From: Micromonospora coxensis
GTDB taxonomy: Bacteria > Actinomycetota > Actinomycetes > Mycobacteriales > Micromonosporaceae
Assembly (NCBI RefSeq): GCF_900090295.1
Contig: NZ_LT607753.1
Span: forward strand, 1,860,001 to 1,924,000
Reading direction: 5' to 3'
DNA: 64,000 nucleotides
The position numbers and the translations under genes were made by a program. A model generated the notes under the pieces. It was not told the DNA's origin. It was given only the letters and a program-made list of their open reading frames with translations, and ran no database searches. Of the stretch, positions 44,227 to 52,648 are shown one piece after another (position 1 is the stretch's first letter; every line of letters starts with the position of its first letter).

Positions 44227-44421
44227 CTAGTCCAAGTCTCCGCGCCTGGTGGCGATCCACGCCTCAACGTCCTCGGCGAGCCACACGTTGCCCATCTGGA
44301 GCGTTGCCACAGGCTCAGGGAAATCGCGTCGGTTGGTGATCTGGTAGACGCGCTGCCGGGAGACGCCGCCCAGCATGATCCGGATCTCGCCCGAACCCAC
44401 CAACCGCAGCTTCTTGCCCAT
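44227..44421 (-). CDS. AlpA/MerR-like small HTH protein (excisionase-type fold)
   Basis: 64 aa from ATG 44421. It reads MGKKLRLVGSGEIRIMLGG, then VSRQRVYQITNRRDFPEPVA and VWLAEDVEAWIATRRGDLD, a complete winged HTH of the AlpA/HTH_17 type found in excisionases and plasmid or phage regulators. Here it is divergent from three small genes. The shared 89-nt region is crowded with CTAG tetramers, which are its likely binding sites. Regulator of the small-gene operon or recombination directionality factor are both possible. Confidence 0.85.
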   Translation of the reverse strand: MGKKLRLVGSGEIRIMLGGVSRQRVYQITNRRDFPEPVATLQMGNVWLAEDVEAWIATRRGDLD

Positions 44422-44431
44422 GACGCTGACG

Positions 44432-44518
44432 CTAGGCATGCGTCGACTAGGCATGTATCAAGTTGACGGACACCTAGTTCTCTAGCACTCTAGTCGTTTA
44501 CTCTTAACGCATGACTAG
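44432..44518. promoter_or_regulatory. Cluster of six CTAG sites in a divergent promoter
   Basis: CTAG starts at 44432, 44447, 44474, 44482, 44490 and 44515. The first two belong to a 15-nt direct repeat (CTAGGCATG twice), the middle three have an exact 8-nt period. CTAG is rare in DNA this GC-rich. The sites overlap both likely promoters, including the -35 area of the small-gene operon. Confidence 0.65.
44499..44504 (+). promoter_or_regulatory. -10 hexamer TACTCT of a probable leaderless promoter
   Basis: TACTCT ends 6 nt before the ATG at 44511 and follows the 8-nt-period CTAG repeats. Confidence 0.5.
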
Positions 44519-44708
44519 GTTCAAGTGGTTCCAGCGCCCTGGTCAGCCGGTGGACTATGTGGCCGGTGAGCCAGTCCCATCCAAGCATCATCTGAAGGCG
44601 CAGAGGTGGATCGGCCGAGCCGCCGTCCCGGTTCCAGAACAGCCCTTGATGACCATGGCCGCCGCCTGGCGTTCGTCAAAGGCCCTCAAGCGCCTCAACC
44701 AGAGGTGA
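44511..44708 (+). CDS. Small hypothetical protein, 65 aa (first of three)
   Basis: Begins MTRFKWFQRPGQPVDYVAGE; basic, no membrane helix, C-terminus AAAWRSSKALKRLNQR probably helical. No family recognised, but the sequence looks like conserved short proteins that accompany AlpA-like regulators in Micromonosporaceae. It has no ribosome site and probably a leaderless mRNA. The next gene starts 3 nt after its stop. Confidence 0.65.
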   Translation: MTRFKWFQRPGQPVDYVAGEPVPSKHHLKAQRWIGRAAVPVPEQPLMTMAAAWRSSKALKRLNQR

Positions 44709-44711
44709 TCC

Positions 44712-44894
44712 ATGCCTATCCCTCAGTGGCGACCAGAACCCCCGTTCCCCGTCTTGATGGCCGGCTACGTCATCGACTTCCACCACTGTTCGGTCTGCTC
44801 GAAGTGCTCTGACGACGGATGCCCGCGCCTCGCGGCCGCCCGCGAGACCCTACGCGCCTGGCGAGACAGGAAGGGCCGACGTGAAGGCCGGTGA
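44712..44894 (+). CDS. Small cysteine-rich hypothetical protein, 60 aa (second of three)
   Basis: ATG 44712 is preceded by GAGGTGATCC, nearly the full complement of the 16S rRNA 3' end. The protein begins MPIPQWRPEPPFPVLMAGY and has HHCSVCSKCSDDGC, four cysteines and two histidines in 14 residues, a likely zinc site. The C-terminus is a basic helix. It overlaps the next gene by 14 nt. Function unknown. Confidence 0.65.
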   Translation: MPIPQWRPEPPFPVLMAGYVIDFHHCSVCSKCSDDGCPRLAAARETLRAWRDRKGRREGR

Positions 44895-45153
44895 CGTGTT
44901 ACATCTGACCCGCACAGCCAGCCCTCAATTCGTACGACCGATCTTCTTCCGCCTTATCAAGATCCGCTCCGACCTCCACACCTACGATGGATGGACATGG
45001 CTGGACGGATATCAACTGGACAAGAAGGGCGACGCTTCAGTTCGCAGAGAACTGTACGTTCTTAAGGGAGGCGTAAAGTTGCTACATTCGCAGACAGATC
45101 CGCATACACATGCTGTAAGGAATAATGCAACAAAGAGGGCGGATCACATGTGA
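44881..45153 (+). CDS. Small hypothetical protein, 90 aa (third of three)
   Basis: GTG 44881 has AAGGG shortly before it and overlaps the preceding gene. VKAGDVLHLTRTASPQFVRP is followed by FRLIKIRSDLHTYDGWTWLD and RRELYVLKGGVKLL, a small beta-rich domain; the last 25 residues, where GC content drops, look added. It converges on and overlaps by 10 nt the low-GC membrane gene, which suggests that the DNA junction of that gene changed its 3' end. Confidence 0.6.
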   Translation: MKAGDVLHLTRTASPQFVRPIFFRLIKIRSDLHTYDGWTWLDGYQLDKKGDASVRRELYVLKGGVKLLHSQTDPHTHAVRNNATKRADHM

Positions 45154-46574
45154 TTCCGAGTGACCTTGCTTTCATCTCTACTGGTGATCTGCGCGAGAAG
45201 ATCAGAATCTTTCGGATCAGGCGATGCCCCTGAAGCACCTTGCGGCGAATTGGGTCTAATTCTTGACGCAACCCGATCCAACCCATGCAGAGTTGCTTGC
45301 CGCAGAATTTCCTTGACTCGTCTCCTAATTTCTGGAGTTCGCTCGATACGGGGCCGTTCGAGTGGAATAAACAGCTCGTCGCCGTAGAGCTTCTCTCGCG
45401 TCACGCCTACCAGATTCTGCAATAGGCAAGCGTACAGCAACTGGTTCGCACGTCGAGTGCGACCCGTTCCAGCGGCATAGATCATCACGCCCGCCGCACA
45501 TGCTGCGAAAACCAGCAATACCACCCCGTTAGAGGTTACCCTAAAGCCGAGGAAGTCGTATATTGTTAGAACTGCCGAAATCGAAAAGGCTGCCAACGGC
45601 CAGGAGACACCTTTGCGGAACTCTCCTTCCGACCGGATGCGGTCAATCTCATTGTAGAGATCCTTGTAATTTACTCGTAGCGCCACCTCAGCCTGTTCCA
45701 TCCGCGCGCGGAGTCGGTCCCGCTGAGCCGCCAGATTGAATACGGCAATAGCAAACTCCACTCGAGCCGTTGATTCTTCTCTCAATTTCTGGGCCATTGC
45801 CTCGCGTGCCAACTGGGCAATGCGCTCGTCGCGACGTATGTAGAAATTTAATAGTGAAGCATCAGACGCTCGCACAATCTTTGGCTTTTCAGCCTCGCTA
45901 GCGAATGCGTAGAGGTCATGGTTGCTAACGCGAGTCGCTTCGGTCGCCTTACTTAGAGTCGCTGGAGTCATAGCCTCTAGCGCATTGTTAAGAATGTCTG
46001 GGTTTTCTCCGAACGCTAACTCAAGATCAGTCTTGAGCAGCTCTTGAAAGCTCCCGTAATCCGGTTCCGCAATTTCCCGAACTTGTCGAAAAAATGTAGC
46101 TATACGCGCCCCAAGCGACTCTAGCACCTGAAAAGTGGTGTCTTCCAGCACCTTTAGGTACGGCTCATCTTGAAGCTTCCGCCGCAGTCTCGATGCAGCT
46201 AGAGCGACATAGGATACGAATGCGAAAAGAAGGAGCAGGCTAAGCGAGACTGCCGCCCTGGTGCTACGGAAAGTAAGAAGTATCACTCCAGCAACGAAAA
46301 GCACGAAGGCGAGCGTGCATAGCCCCCAGAAGATCCTACTTAGCATCTCCAGCAAGATGCCCAGCAAGTAGACTAAGAAAAGGCCAAAAACAAGCAGGAT
46401 TTGGTCGGGAAGATCCTGAAGTGGCTCTACTACGGGCTTGATCTGCGAGCTTCGCCAATCCTGCTTCGGGATTAGAAAAAAAATTAGCCACAACGTACCT
46501 GACCAAAGTAGGCCCACCGAGAATGGTGTACGCGTGTCACGTAGACCAGGAACCACTTGCGACAGGATGTTCAT
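45144..46574 (-). CDS. Low-GC, multi-pass membrane protein with central helical domain; probable horizontally acquired cargo
   Basis: 476 aa from ATG 46574 (GAGGAA, 9 nt spacing). Sampled lines are near 50% GC against over 70% outside, with rare AT-rich codons, so it was acquired from elsewhere. Helices at about residues 15-35, 55-80, 83-105 and 107-125 are followed by a long charged helical region (about 130-320, KLREESTARVEFAIAVFNLA, RARMEQAEVALRVNYKDL) with coiled-coil character, two more helices (about 325-375) and a C-terminal soluble tail. No enzymatic motif is visible. I do not recognise it. Membrane topology plus island location fits an effector or sensor of a mobile or defence system, but nothing shows this directly. 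Confidence 0.75.
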   Translation of the reverse strand: MNILSQVVPGLRDTRTPFSVGLLWSGTLWLIFFLIPKQDWRSSQIKPVVEPLQDLPDQILLVFGLFLVYLLGILLEMLSRIFWGLCTLAFVLFVAGVILLTFRSTRAAVSLSLLLLFAFVSYVALAASRLRRKLQDEPYLKVLEDTTFQVLESLGARIATFFRQVREIAEPDYGSFQELLKTDLELAFGENPDILNNALEAMTPATLSKATEATRVSNHDLYAFASEAEKPKIVRASDASLLNFYIRRDERIAQLAREAMAQKLREESTARVEFAIAVFNLAAQRDRLRARMEQAEVALRVNYKDLYNEIDRIRSEGEFRKGVSWPLAAFSISAVLTIYDFLGFRVTSNGVVLLVFAACAAGVMIYAAGTGRTRRANQLLYACLLQNLVGVTREKLYGDELFIPLERPRIERTPEIRRRVKEILRQATLHGLDRVASRIRPNSPQGASGASPDPKDSDLLAQITSRDESKVTRNHM

Positions 46575-46793
46575 GGTTTCCGATTCCTCAATCCACGATC
46601 ACTCCGATGCGATCTGGCAGCTTGAGACCTTATACTCGGACCCAGGTAGAGCCGATTATCAGTCAGATAACCGACATGAATCGGTAGCCTCCGCGTCGAC
46701 CAGAGAACTACCCTTGGCCTGCAACATCGACGGATAGGTCGCGCTACCGGCACCTACACCCTGGCGCACGACGTGGACGTCAGGCGAATAGTT
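46575..46793. other. 219-nt gap in the island, no gene
   Basis: AT-richer DNA continuing the low-GC segment, upstream of the membrane gene. It should carry that gene's promoter; TATACT (46631-46636) appears on the plus strand. No convincing coding region on either strand. Confidence 0.4.
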
Positions 46794-47186
46794 CTATCGA
46801 AGCACTGCCGAATAGCTCTTTTCTAGATCAAGGCACCGCGCTCCGCGCGGTGCGGGGCGGCAAGCCCGGCCGGCGGCAAGCCGCCCCGGCCGCCTACGGC
46901 GCCGGGGCGGTGAGCCACCGACAGCCGCCGGGACACCGCCCATCGTCGGATCTGAGCTCAGCGCGAGTTCGTCCGGGAAGAGCTGGTGAAGCGCGGCGAC
47001 CGCATGCCGCAGGCAGTAATCGAGGCTGTGGCCGTCGACCCTGATCGCCGCACCATCGAGCCGCTGACCCGAAATCACCACGGTCCAGGGCTTGCGCTCC
47101 CGCTCCCCGTCGATCTTGACCAGCCCGACCAGACCCATCTCCCCCAGGTGCGCCAGCAGCTCCGGCACGCACTCATCCCACCTCAT
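46794..47186 (-). CDS. Hypothetical protein, probably truncated
   Basis: 130 aa from ATG 47186, no clear ribosome site. The first 75 residues look like real protein: MRWDECVPELLAHLGEMGLV, then RKPWTVVISGQRLDGAAIRV and YCLRHAVAALHQLF. From about residue 82 the frame runs through a cluster of GC-rich hairpins and becomes Arg/Pro-rich, so the natural C-terminus has probably been lost. No family recognised. Confidence 0.45.
   Translation of the reverse strand: MRWDECVPELLAHLGEMGLVGLVKIDGERERKPWTVVISGQRLDGAAIRVDGHSLDYCLRHAVAALHQLFPDELALSSDPTMGGVPAAVGGSPPRRRRRPGRLAAGRACRPAPRGARCLDLEKSYSAVLR
46833..46907. repeat. Cluster of GC-rich hairpins
   Basis: GCACCGCGC-TCC-GCGCGGTGC (46833-46853), GGGGCGG...CCGCCCC (46854-46887) containing GGCGGC-AA-GCCGCC, and CCCCGGC...GCCGGGG (46884-46907) follow one another and share arms. 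The low-GC segment ends just to the left. Confidence 0.65.
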
Positions 47187-47517
47187 CCACGAATGGGACC
47201 ACCGAGGCCGCTACGGAAGCCAGCGGGTGCGTTGGGGCTTCCGTCTGCCGCGCCAGTCCAACCCCGGGACTGGCTTGCCACCGGGTCACCCGGTCGCGGC
47301 GCCGGCCCCACCGCCGGGATGTGCCCGACCTCTACGACGGCCGGCGGCACACCGGCAGAGCCCACGCACCGCTGAAGGCCCTCAGGACGAAGCCGGGGAG
47401 CAGATCGAATTCAAGGTCTGCTGAGCCCTCGCGCAGGCCGTCCCAGGCCGTGGCCAGGCCGTCAAACGCCACCCAACGATGACCAAGGCCAACCAATTGC
47501 ACCAGACAAAGCACCAG
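47187..47517. other. Gap between the truncated gene and the rnpB terminator
   Basis: No gene I can support. The plus strand is open to a stop at 47424 (ending EAGEQIEFKVC) and may be the remains of an island gene, but there is no start or family. 47444-47463 resembles 42562-42581. Confidence 0.35.
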
Positions 47518-47543
47518 CTCAGAGCCTTGATCACGGCTCTGAG
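47518..47543 (-). terminator. rnpB terminator
   Basis: CTCAGAGCC / GGCTCTGAG, a perfect 9-bp stem with an 8-nt loop, starts 4 nt after the last part of the RNase P RNA on the minus strand. Confidence 0.75.
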
Positions 47544-47546
47544 CCG

Positions 47547-47980
<434 letters not shown>

Positions 47981-47986
47981 GCTCTC

Positions 47987-47992
47987 ATCCTA
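47987..47992 (-). promoter_or_regulatory. rnpB -10 element TAGGAT
   Basis: Minus-strand TAGGAT ends 6 nt before the first base of the P1 helix of RNase P RNA. Confidence 0.65.
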
Positions 47993-48058
47993 ACGACGCG
48001 GTGGCCGTGCCCATTTCCACCCCGCCACCGGGTCACCGACGGCGGCGGGGGCATCGCG

Positions 48059-49471
48059 CTACCAGTCCCGGACCAGTGGCTCGTCGAACAGCCGCTCGCC
48101 ATGGGCCGGTTCCCGCAGCAGCCCCGAGCCGACCACCGCGCCGGTGCCGTCCACCGCGCGCAGGGTCACCCGCGCGCCGAGCGGCAGGGTGAGCACGGCG
48201 GCGCCGTCGCGTACCGGGGCGGTGGCGCGGACCCGGCCGTCCGCGACCGCCTCCACCCGTACGGCGGTCGGTCGCGGCACCACCAGCAGGCGGTCGGTGA
48301 GCACCGGGTACCCGTCGACGACGGCCGGCACCCGGACGGCGGCCACGTCGTACGCGACGGTCACCCCGGTGGCGACCAGCGGACGCCTGCCCTGCCCCGG
48401 CTCGTCCGCGCGCGGGGTGTCCGGTCCGGCCTGCCCGGCGGGGGCGAGCGCGACCAGTCCCCCACCGCCGGTGCCCACCTGGAGCACCAGCGGGCTGTCC
48501 CGCCCGGCCGTCCCGGCGAGGACCGCCTCGTCCCCGTCGAGCCGGCCCGCCCAGCGCACCTCCGGCAACGATGCGCCGACCAGCCCGCTGAGGTCCACCA
48601 GGTTGCGGTACGCGATGTCCGCGCCGCGCACCGTCGGCCATGCGGCGGTCACCGCCGGGTCGGGCCGGACGCCCGGCGCCCGCCGCCAAGCGGTGTCGAT
48701 GCCCCAACCGTGCGGTTGGATCGGGCCGGCCTGCCGCAGGCGGCCGTCGCACTCGACCCGCCACCAGCCCCGGGCGAGGGTGTGCTCGACCATCAGGTGG
48801 TCACCGTCGGGTGCCGGCTGCCACCGCCGGTGCATTGCGCCGCTGAGCCGCCCCGAGCGGTCGTACGACAGGATGCAGCCGGTCGGCGCCAGCCCGAGCA
48901 GCCGGCGGTGCTCGTCGTGGCTGACGTCCAGGGCGACGAAGGGCTCCGCCGGCAGGTTCGCCTCCATGGTGCCGCCGCGCACCAGCTCCCCCGGCGGCGT
49001 GCCGGCAGCGGCCCGGAGGCTGACCAGCGCGGCGGCGGTGTCGGAGTGGTAGGCGAGGACGACGCTGCGCAGGCCGGTCGAGTCGTCCGCCCAGAGCACC
49101 TTCACGGTCGACAGTTCCGGGGCGACGGACAGCCGGTCGGTGGACCGCAGCCGCCCGGTCAGCTCGGCGAGGAAGCGGGTGTCCCCGGCCAGGTTGCCCC
49201 GGGTCGGGGAGTCGACCAGTCGCCAGGTCCACGCGGAGTCGACCGGGTGGCCGTGGATGTCGTCCGCCGTCGGGTCCGGGCCGGCGGCGCCGAGGAGACC
49301 GGGGCCGGCGAGGGTGGCCGTCAGGAGGGCGGCCAGCGCCGCGCCGAGGCTCGCGAGCCGACGCCGCCGGCGCCGCCGCGCCTGTCGCAGGAGGCGACCG
49401 TACGGGTCCTCGTCCGGCACCACCGTCGCCGCGATCCGGGCCAGTCCCACCCGGAGTTCGTCCACGCTCAC
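48059..49471 (-). CDS. Membrane-anchored extracytoplasmic protein, probable anti-sigma-type partner
   Basis: 470 aa from GTG 49471, which overlaps the sigma factor stop as GTGA. A cytoplasmic N-terminus of about 37 residues (VDELRVGLARIAATVVPDED, then a run of arginines) is followed by one helix (about 38-62) and a large outer domain of beta-rich sequence without recognised motifs. The layout, the coupling to the sigma gene and the short charged inner part fit an anti-sigma factor or sensor for the sigma factor, but the usual zinc anti-sigma motif (HxxxCxxC) is absent. Function by position only. Confidence 0.72.
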   Translation of the reverse strand: MSVDELRVGLARIAATVVPDEDPYGRLLRQARRRRRRRLASLGAALAALLTATLAGPGLLGAAGPDPTADDIHGHPVDSAWTWRLVDSPTRGNLAGDTRFLAELTGRLRSTDRLSVAPELSTVKVLWADDSTGLRSVVLAYHSDTAAALVSLRAAAGTPPGELVRGGTMEANLPAEPFVALDVSHDEHRRLLGLAPTGCILSYDRSGRLSGAMHRRWQPAPDGDHLMVEHTLARGWWRVECDGRLRQAGPIQPHGWGIDTAWRRAPGVRPDPAVTAAWPTVRGADIAYRNLVDLSGLVGASLPEVRWAGRLDGDEAVLAGTAGRDSPLVLQVGTGGGGLVALAPAGQAGPDTPRADEPGQGRRPLVATGVTVAYDVAAVRVPAVVDGYPVLTDRLLVVPRPTAVRVEAVADGRVRATAPVRDGAAVLTLPLGARVTLRAVDGTGAVVGSGLLREPAHGERLFDEPLVRDW

Positions 49472-49986
49472 GCCCGCTCCCCCATCAGCCTGCCGGTCAG
49501 CTCCGGCCGTCCGGCGACCCCGCTTCCCAGCACGTCCCTGAGCCGGGCCAGGCCACGCGCGGCCTGGCTCTTCACCGTCCCGACCGAACAGCCCATCGCC
49601 TGTGCCACCTCGGCCTCGGGCAGGTCCTCCCAGTAGCGCAGCACCAGCACGGTGCGCATCCGGGCGGGCAGCCGGTCCAACGCGGCCAGCAGTTCGTCGC
49701 GGGCGACGACGGCGTCGGCGGAGTCCGGGCCGGCCCGGTCGGGCACGGCGGAGGTGAGCAGCTCGCGCAGCCCGATCCGCCGCCACCGGCTGGTGCGCTC
49801 GTTGACCATGGCCCGGCGCACGTACGCGATCGGCTCGTCGACCCGGCGCCAGTGCCGCATCACCTTGAGCAGGGCGTCGTGCACGAGGTCCTGCGCGGCG
49901 TCGCGGCTGCCGGTCAGCAGGTACGCCGTGCGCAACAGCTCGGCGTACCTCGCCTCGACGAACTCCCGGAACTCGGCGTCATCCAC
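49468..49986 (-). CDS. SigE-family (ECF) RNA polymerase sigma factor
   Basis: 172 aa from GTG 49986. Region 2 is FREFVEARYAELLRTAYLLT with DAAQDLVHDALLKVMRHWRR; region 4 is LPARMRTVLVLRYWEDLPEA and GCSVGTVKSQAARGLARLR. Regions 1 and 3 are missing, as in all ECF sigma factors. The next gene overlaps it by 4 nt and is probably its regulator. Signal and regulon are unknown. It is divergent from the TSUP permease gene. Confidence 0.93.
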   Translation of the reverse strand: MDDAEFREFVEARYAELLRTAYLLTGSRDAAQDLVHDALLKVMRHWRRVDEPIAYVRRAMVNERTSRWRRIGLRELLTSAVPDRAGPDSADAVVARDELLAALDRLPARMRTVLVLRYWEDLPEAEVAQAMGCSVGTVKSQAARGLARLRDVLGSGVAGRPELTGRLMGERA

Positions 49987-50113
49987 GCCCCGGCCCCCCG
50001 TGTCGATCCCGCACCTCGGCTCCCTCCGTCGCGCGCCGTCGAAGGGAACGACGCGGCAGGGGCCGGGAAGGTTGAGAGAGCGGTGAGACCGAGCGTCCTC
50101 GACCGGAGCGTAC

Positions 50114-50119
50114 TAGCCT
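50114..50119 (+). promoter_or_regulatory. -10 hexamer TAGCCT of a probable leaderless promoter
   Basis: TAGCCT ends 9 nt before the ATG of the permease gene. Confidence 0.55.
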
Positions 50120-50128
50120 CGGGGCACC

Positions 50129-50890
50129 ATGGATCTCTCCGACGCCGTGCTCCTGCTCGCCGCCGGTCTCGCCGCGGGCACGGTGAACGCGGTGGCCGGC
50201 GGTGGTTCCCTGATCACCTTTCCCGCGCTGATCGCGGTGGGGCTGCCGCCCGTGCCGGCGAACGTCAGCAACTCGGTCTCGGTCTGCCCCGGCTACCTGT
50301 CCAGTGTGGCGGGCAGCCGGGTCGACCTGCCGCCGGGCCGGAAGCTGGCCGCGCTGGTGCCGACCGCCGTCGTGGGCACGCTGGTGGGCTGTCTGCTGCT
50401 GCTGGCCACCCCGGCCCGGGCGTTCGAGCTGGTCGTGCCGTTCCTGGTGCTCGGCGCGACCGCGGTGCTGGCCTTCCAGGTGCCGCTGCGCCGGCTGGTC
50501 GGGCATCCGCGCGACCTGTCGCCGCGTCGGCGTACCGTCGGCGTGCAGGCCATGGTGGCCGTCGGCGCGGTGTACGGCGGCTACTTCGGCGCGGCGCTGG
50601 GGGTGATGCTGGTCGCCGGCCTGGGCCTGGTGCTGGACGCGACGCTGGCCCGGGTGACCGCGGTGAAGAACCTGCTCTCGGCCGTGGTCGGGGTGACCAC
50701 GGTGGCGGTGTTCGCGCTGTTCGGGCCGGTGAACTGGGCGGCGGTCGCGGTGGTAGCGCCGGCCACCCTGGTCGGCGGGTACGCCGGCGCCCGGCTGGTC
50801 CGCCGGCTGCCGTCGGTGGTGCTCCGGACGGTGATCGTGGCCTTCGGCACGGTGATCGGCCTCTACCTGCTCTGGCGCGCGTTCCGCTGA
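50129..50890 (+). CDS. TSUP family (TauE/SafE) membrane permease
   Basis: 253 aa from ATG 50129. Two similar four-helix halves carry the family signatures GTVNAVAGGGSLITFPALIA and, in the second half, VYGGYFGAALGVMLVAGLGL with NLLSAVVGVTTVAVF. TSUP proteins move sulfite, sulfonates or other organic anions, usually out of the cell. No sulfur gene is adjacent, so the substrate is open. A long hairpin follows the gene. Confidence 0.92.
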   Translation: MDLSDAVLLLAAGLAAGTVNAVAGGGSLITFPALIAVGLPPVPANVSNSVSVCPGYLSSVAGSRVDLPPGRKLAALVPTAVVGTLVGCLLLLATPARAFELVVPFLVLGATAVLAFQVPLRRLVGHPRDLSPRRRTVGVQAMVAVGAVYGGYFGAALGVMLVAGLGLVLDATLARVTAVKNLLSAVVGVTTVAVFALFGPVNWAAVAVVAPATLVGGYAGARLVRRLPSVVLRTVIVAFGTVIGLYLLWRAFR

Positions 50891-50940
50891 CCGCCCGGCC
50901 CCCGGTCGGTCGACCTGGATGTACCCCGGCAGCCGCAGCC

Positions 50941-50985
50941 GGCCGGGCCCCTGCGCCACCGGGTGCGGTGGGCAGGGGCCCGGCC
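50941..50985. terminator. Bidirectional terminator hairpin
   Basis: A 14-bp perfect stem (GGCCGGGCCCCTGC / GCAGGGGCCCGGCC) with an inner CCACC/GGTGG helix between the convergent permease and symporter genes. Confidence 0.8.
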
Positions 50986-50992
50986 TGCCCGG

Positions 50993-52648
50993 TCAGGCGA
51001 CCGGTTCCGGGGCGGCGTCGGCGTCCCGGTTCGGGCCGGGGGTGACCCGCGGGTCACCCTCGTCGGCGAAGTAGTCGTCGGACGCGGTGCCGTCGACCCC
51101 GTCGGCGACCTTCGCCGCCCGCAGCGCCAGCGTCACCAACGCCGCGACCACCAGGTTCACCAGGACGGCCACGATGCCCACGTAGATCGTCTTCTTGGTG
51201 TCGAAGCCGAACTCCGACAGCGGGAAGGCGGAGCCGGCGAAGTGCTTGCGGCCGGTCACCGGGTTGCCGATCTGGTAGAGCATCCACATGCCCACGCTCA
51301 TGCCGGCCGCCCAGCCGGCGACCAGCGCGCCCCGGTGGAACCAACGGGTGTAGAGGCCCAACGCCACCGCCGGCAGCGTCTGCAGGATGATCACGCCGCC
51401 GATGAGCTGGAGGTCGATGGAGAACTGCGGGTCGAGGAAGACGATGCAGGCCACCGCCCCGACCTTCACCACCAGCGAGGTGATCTTGGAGACGTTGGCC
51501 TCCTGGGCCGCGGTGGCGTCCCGCTTCAGGTACTCCTTGTAGATGTTGCGGGTGAACAGGTTCGCCGCCGCGATCGACATGATCGCCGCCGGCACCAGCG
51601 CGCCGATGCCGATGGCCGCGTACGCCACCCCGGCGAACCAGTCGGGGAACTGCTGGTCGAACAGGACCGGCACGATGGTGTTGCCGTCCGTGCTGCCGGC
51701 CGTCGCCCCCGGCAGCGGCTTCACGTCGGCCGCGATGGCCATGTAGCCGAGCAGCGCGATCAGCCCGAGCAGCAGGCTGTACGCGGGCAGCGCCGACATG
51801 TTCCGCTTGATCACGTCCCGGTTCCGACTGGCCAGCACGCCGGTGATGCTGTGCGGGTAGAGGAAGAGCGCCAGCGCCGAGCCGAACGCCAGGGTGACGT
51901 ACTGGAGCTGGTTGTTGGCGTTGAGCAGGACGCCGTCGTTCGGGTTCGGTGACGCGGCGAACTTCGCCTCGGCGGAGTCGAAGATCGCGCCCCAGCCGCC
52001 CAGCTTGTACGGCAGCCAGAGCACCGCCACCAGGATCACGATGTAGATCAGGGTGTCCTTGACGAACGCGATAAGCGCCGGCGCCCGCAGCCCCGACTGG
52101 TACGTGTACGCGGCGAGGATCGCGAAGGCGATGATGATCGGCAGGTGCCGGGCCAGCGCGCTCTCCCCGGTCACGCCCATCGTCTTGAGCACCGCCTCGA
52201 TGCCGACCAGTTGCAGCGCGATGTACGGCATGGTCGCGACGATGCCGGTGATCGCCACCAGCAGCGCCAGCACCGGCGAGTCGAACCGGCGACGGACGAA
52301 GTCGGCCGGGGTGACGAACCCGTGCCGGTGCGAGACCGACCAGAGCCGGCAGAGCACCAGGAAGACCAGCGGGTAGATGACGATCGTGTACGGCACCGCG
52401 AAGAAGCCCATCGCGCCCGCGCCGAACACCAGCGCCGGCACCGCCACGAAGGTGTACGCCGTGTAGAGGTCACCGCCGACCAGGAACCAGGTGATCCAGC
52501 CGCCGAAGTTGCGCCCGCCCAGCCCCCACTCGTCGAGGTGGGCCATGTCGCGCGGCGCCCGCCACCGGGCCGCCACGAACCCCATCGCGCTGACCAGCAG
52601 GAAGAGCGCCGTGAAGATGATGATCTCGGTGAGATGGTCGCGCCACAT
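50993..52648 (-). CDS. Sodium:solute symporter (monocarboxylate/MctP-like)
   Basis: 551 aa from ATG 52648. About 13 membrane helices; EWGLGGRNFGGWITWFLVGG and HGFVTPADFVRRRFDSP near the N-terminus are typical of the SSS subfamily that takes up monocarboxylates (pyruvate, acetate, propionate). FGSALALFLYPHSITGVLAS and IAAANLFTRNIYKEY are further family segments. The preceding DUF3311 gene overlaps its start by one base (TGATG); this pairing is usual for such symporters, and DUF3311 proteins are thought to be small partner subunits. Substrate inferred from family. Confidence 0.92.
   Translation of the reverse strand: MWRDHLTEIIIFTALFLLVSAMGFVAARWRAPRDMAHLDEWGLGGRNFGGWITWFLVGGDLYTAYTFVAVPALVFGAGAMGFFAVPYTIVIYPLVFLVLCRLWSVSHRHGFVTPADFVRRRFDSPVLALLVAITGIVATMPYIALQLVGIEAVLKTMGVTGESALARHLPIIIAFAILAAYTYQSGLRAPALIAFVKDTLIYIVILVAVLWLPYKLGGWGAIFDSAEAKFAASPNPNDGVLLNANNQLQYVTLAFGSALALFLYPHSITGVLASRNRDVIKRNMSALPAYSLLLGLIALLGYMAIAADVKPLPGATAGSTDGNTIVPVLFDQQFPDWFAGVAYAAIGIGALVPAAIMSIAAANLFTRNIYKEYLKRDATAAQEANVSKITSLVVKVGAVACIVFLDPQFSIDLQLIGGVIILQTLPAVALGLYTRWFHRGALVAGWAAGMSVGMWMLYQIGNPVTGRKHFAGSAFPLSEFGFDTKKTIYVGIVAVLVNLVVAALVTLALRAAKVADGVDGTASDDYFADEGDPRVTPGPNRDADAAPEPVA

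Noticed and set aside
46438..46753. Short frames on both strands at the low-GC gene start
   Set aside because: No ribosome site, overlap with the intact membrane gene or its promoter, no family.
47187..47424. Remnant integrase C-terminus
   Set aside because: The open frame lacks the Arg...His-x-x-Arg...Tyr signature of tyrosine recombinases, so it is left unnamed.
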